A stretch of 22,774 nt of DNA from Hyphomicrobium_A sp036559705 (GTDB lineage Bacteria; Pseudomonadota; Alphaproteobacteria; Rhizobiales; Hyphomicrobiaceae): NCBI GenBank assembly GCA_036559705.1, contig DATBSP010000121.1:1-22774 (forward strand), read 5' to 3'. This document shows positions 21,520 to 22,774 of the stretch, one piece after another. The position numbers were made by a program, and so were the translations under genes. The notes beneath the pieces are model-generated. The model was not told where the DNA came from and did no database searches. It was given only the letters and a program-made list of their open reading frames with translations. Position 1 is the first letter of the stretch. Each line of letters begins with the position of its first letter.

Positions 21520-22774
21520 CTAGCCTTCGACGGCGGCGCCTTTGCCACCCTCGGCCGGCTCATCGTCTTCTTCGCCTGAGCCATCAGCGGCTTCTTCGAC
21601 CGGCGGCTGCAGATCCTCGGCCTTGATCCAGCCGGCGAGCACACGCGCCGACATGATCATCTCCTCGGCTTCCTTGCGACCGATGTCGAAGCCCTCGAGC
21701 ACACCCTTGTGGCGCACCGGCTCGGCATCCTTCTCTTTCTTGCGCTCTGTCCAGCCTATGAGATCGTCGGTGGCGCAGTCGGCTAGATCCTCCAGCGTCT
21801 TCACGCCGTTCTCGCCCATCGCCACCATCATGGAAGTGGTGACGCCCTGCACCTTGGCAATTTCGTCGCCAACGCCGAGCTCGCGGCGCTTGGTATTGCG
21901 ATCGGCCTCCTGCTTCTCTAGATATTCGCGCGCACGCGTTTGGATCTCGTTGGCCGTGTGCTCGTCGAAGCCTTCGATATGCGCGATCTCGGACAGGTCG
22001 ACGTAGGCGACCTCCTCGATCGAAGCGAAGCCCTCGGTGACGAGCAGCTGCGCGATGACCTCGTCGACGTCCAGCGCCTCCATGAGCATGTTCGAGCGTT
22101 CGGAGAATTCCTTCTGGCGGCGTTCCGATTCTTCCTGCTCGGTGAGGATATCGATGTCCCAGCCAGTGAGCTGCGAAGCCAGGCGCACGTTCTGACCGCG
22201 GCGGCCGATAGCCAGCGACAGCTGGCTTTCCGGCACCACGACCTCGATGCGGTTGGAATCTTCGTCGAGCACGACCTTCGTCACCTCGGCCGGTGCCAGG
22301 CCGTTGACGATGAAGCTCGCCGCATCCGGGTTCCACTGGATAATGTCGACCTTCTCGCCCTGCAGCTCGTTGACCACGGCCTGCACGCGCGAGCCGCGCA
22401 TGCCGACGCAGGCGCCGACGGGATCGATCGAGGAATCCTTGGAAATGACGGCGATCTTGGCGCGGCTGCCGGGGTCACGGGCGACCGACTTGATCTCGAC
22501 GACGCCGTCGTAGATTTCCGGAACTTCCTGCGCGAATAGTTTCGACATGAACTCAGAGCGCGCGCGCGAAAGGAAAATCTGCGGGCCGCGCGGCTCCCGG
22601 CTGACGTTGTAGATGTAGGCGCGGATGCGGTCGCCGTAGCGCACGTTCTCGCGCGGGATCATCTCGTCGCGGCGGATGATGCCCTCGGCACGGCCGAGGT
22701 CGACGATGACGTTGCCGTATTCGACGCGCTTCACGGTGCCGTTGACGATCTCGCCGATGCGATCCTTGTACTCG
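21520..22774 (-). CDS. nusA: Transcription termination/antitermination factor NusA, N-terminus beyond the window
   Basis: It is an RNA polymerase-associated factor that modulates pausing, termination and antitermination. The visible 417 residues begin inside the S1 domain (RIGEIVNGTVKRVEYGNVIV, SREPRGPQIFLSRA). KH1 follows (KSVARDPGSRAKIAVISKD, GACVGMRGSRVQAVVNEL), then KH2 (VVVPESQLSLAIGRRGQNVR LASQLTGWDID), then two helix-hairpin-helix-containing acidic repeats characteristic of proteobacterial NusA (LLVTEGFASIEEVAYVDLSE and MGENGVKTLEDLADCATDDL). The protein ends in an acidic tail (GSGEEDDEPAEGG). The polymerase-binding N-terminal domain of roughly 100 residues lies past base 22774. It is first in the visible cluster; rimP would be expected just upstream of it. 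Confidence 0.97.
   Translation of the reverse strand, partial: EYKDRIGEIVNGTVKRVEYGNVIVDLGRAEGIIRRDEMIPRENVRYGDRIRAYIYNVSREPRGPQIFLSRARSEFMSKLFAQEVPEIYDGVVEIKSVARDPGSRAKIAVISKDSSIDPVGACVGMRGSRVQAVVNELQGEKVDIIQWNPDAASFIVNGLAPAEVTKVVLDEDSNRIEVVVPESQLSLAIGRRGQNVRLASQLTGWDIDILTEQEESERRQKEFSERSNMLMEALDVDEVIAQLLVTEGFASIEEVAYVDLSEIAHIEGFDEHTANEIQTRAREYLEKQEADRNTKRRELGVGDEIAKVQGVTTSMMVAMGENGVKTLEDLADCATDDLIGWTERKKEKDAEPVRHKGVLEGFDIGRKEAEEMIMSARVLAGWIKAEDLQPPVEEAADGSGEEDDEPAEGGKGAAVEG

Overview
The window looks like a stretch of high-G+C alphaproteobacterial chromosome, most likely Hyphomicrobiales. The genus cannot be fixed from sequence alone. The basis is the gene order nusA - ylxR (with an L7Ae-like extension) - infB - rbfA - truB - rpsO - pnp, the HisKA_2-type kinase, the long Ala/Pro-rich IF2 N-terminus, and the small secreted proteins. 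I see no tRNA, rRNA, CRISPR array, insertion sequence or phage gene.

Bases 1-1188 (minus) hold an LTXXQ/Spy-like periplasmic protein gene that appears broken: a signal-peptide-bearing, Gly/Asp/Arg-rich first half, then a second half in another frame with an in-frame stop and a further frameshift. Bases 1466-3350 (plus) are a tight aguA-aguB pair (agmatine deiminase, N-carbamoylputrescine amidase) turning agmatine into putrescine. It abuts, stop to stop, an FAD-dependent oxidase (minus). Upstream of the oxidase on the minus strand lie a glycerate kinase and an atypical short-chain dehydrogenase-like protein.

Bases 7000-10070 are a looser accessory region: a 79-residue protein of unknown function, about 560 bases with no convincing gene, an NTF2/SnoaL-like protein, two small secreted proteins (one with a Trp/Arg-rich tail), a 12-bp perfect palindrome, and a broken membrane-anchored protein gene carrying a frameshift and an in-frame TAG.

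Bases 10093-13059 (minus) are a three-gene phosphorelay cassette with overlapping reading frames: a CHASE3 membrane histidine kinase, a single-domain receiver, and a receiver-HisKA_2 kinase. None has a DNA-binding output. A strong terminator hairpin separates it from pnp.

Bases 13134-22774 (minus) are the transcription/translation/RNA-decay cluster, read nusA to pnp. Two departures from the usual layout stand out. A YcxB-like two-helix membrane protein gene is wedged, nearly gapless, between rbfA and truB. IF2 carries a second copy of its IF2_N domain inserted near its N-terminus. Hairpins lie between infB and rbfA, before rpsO, before pnp and after pnp, so mRNA processing or attenuation is likely to set relative expression.
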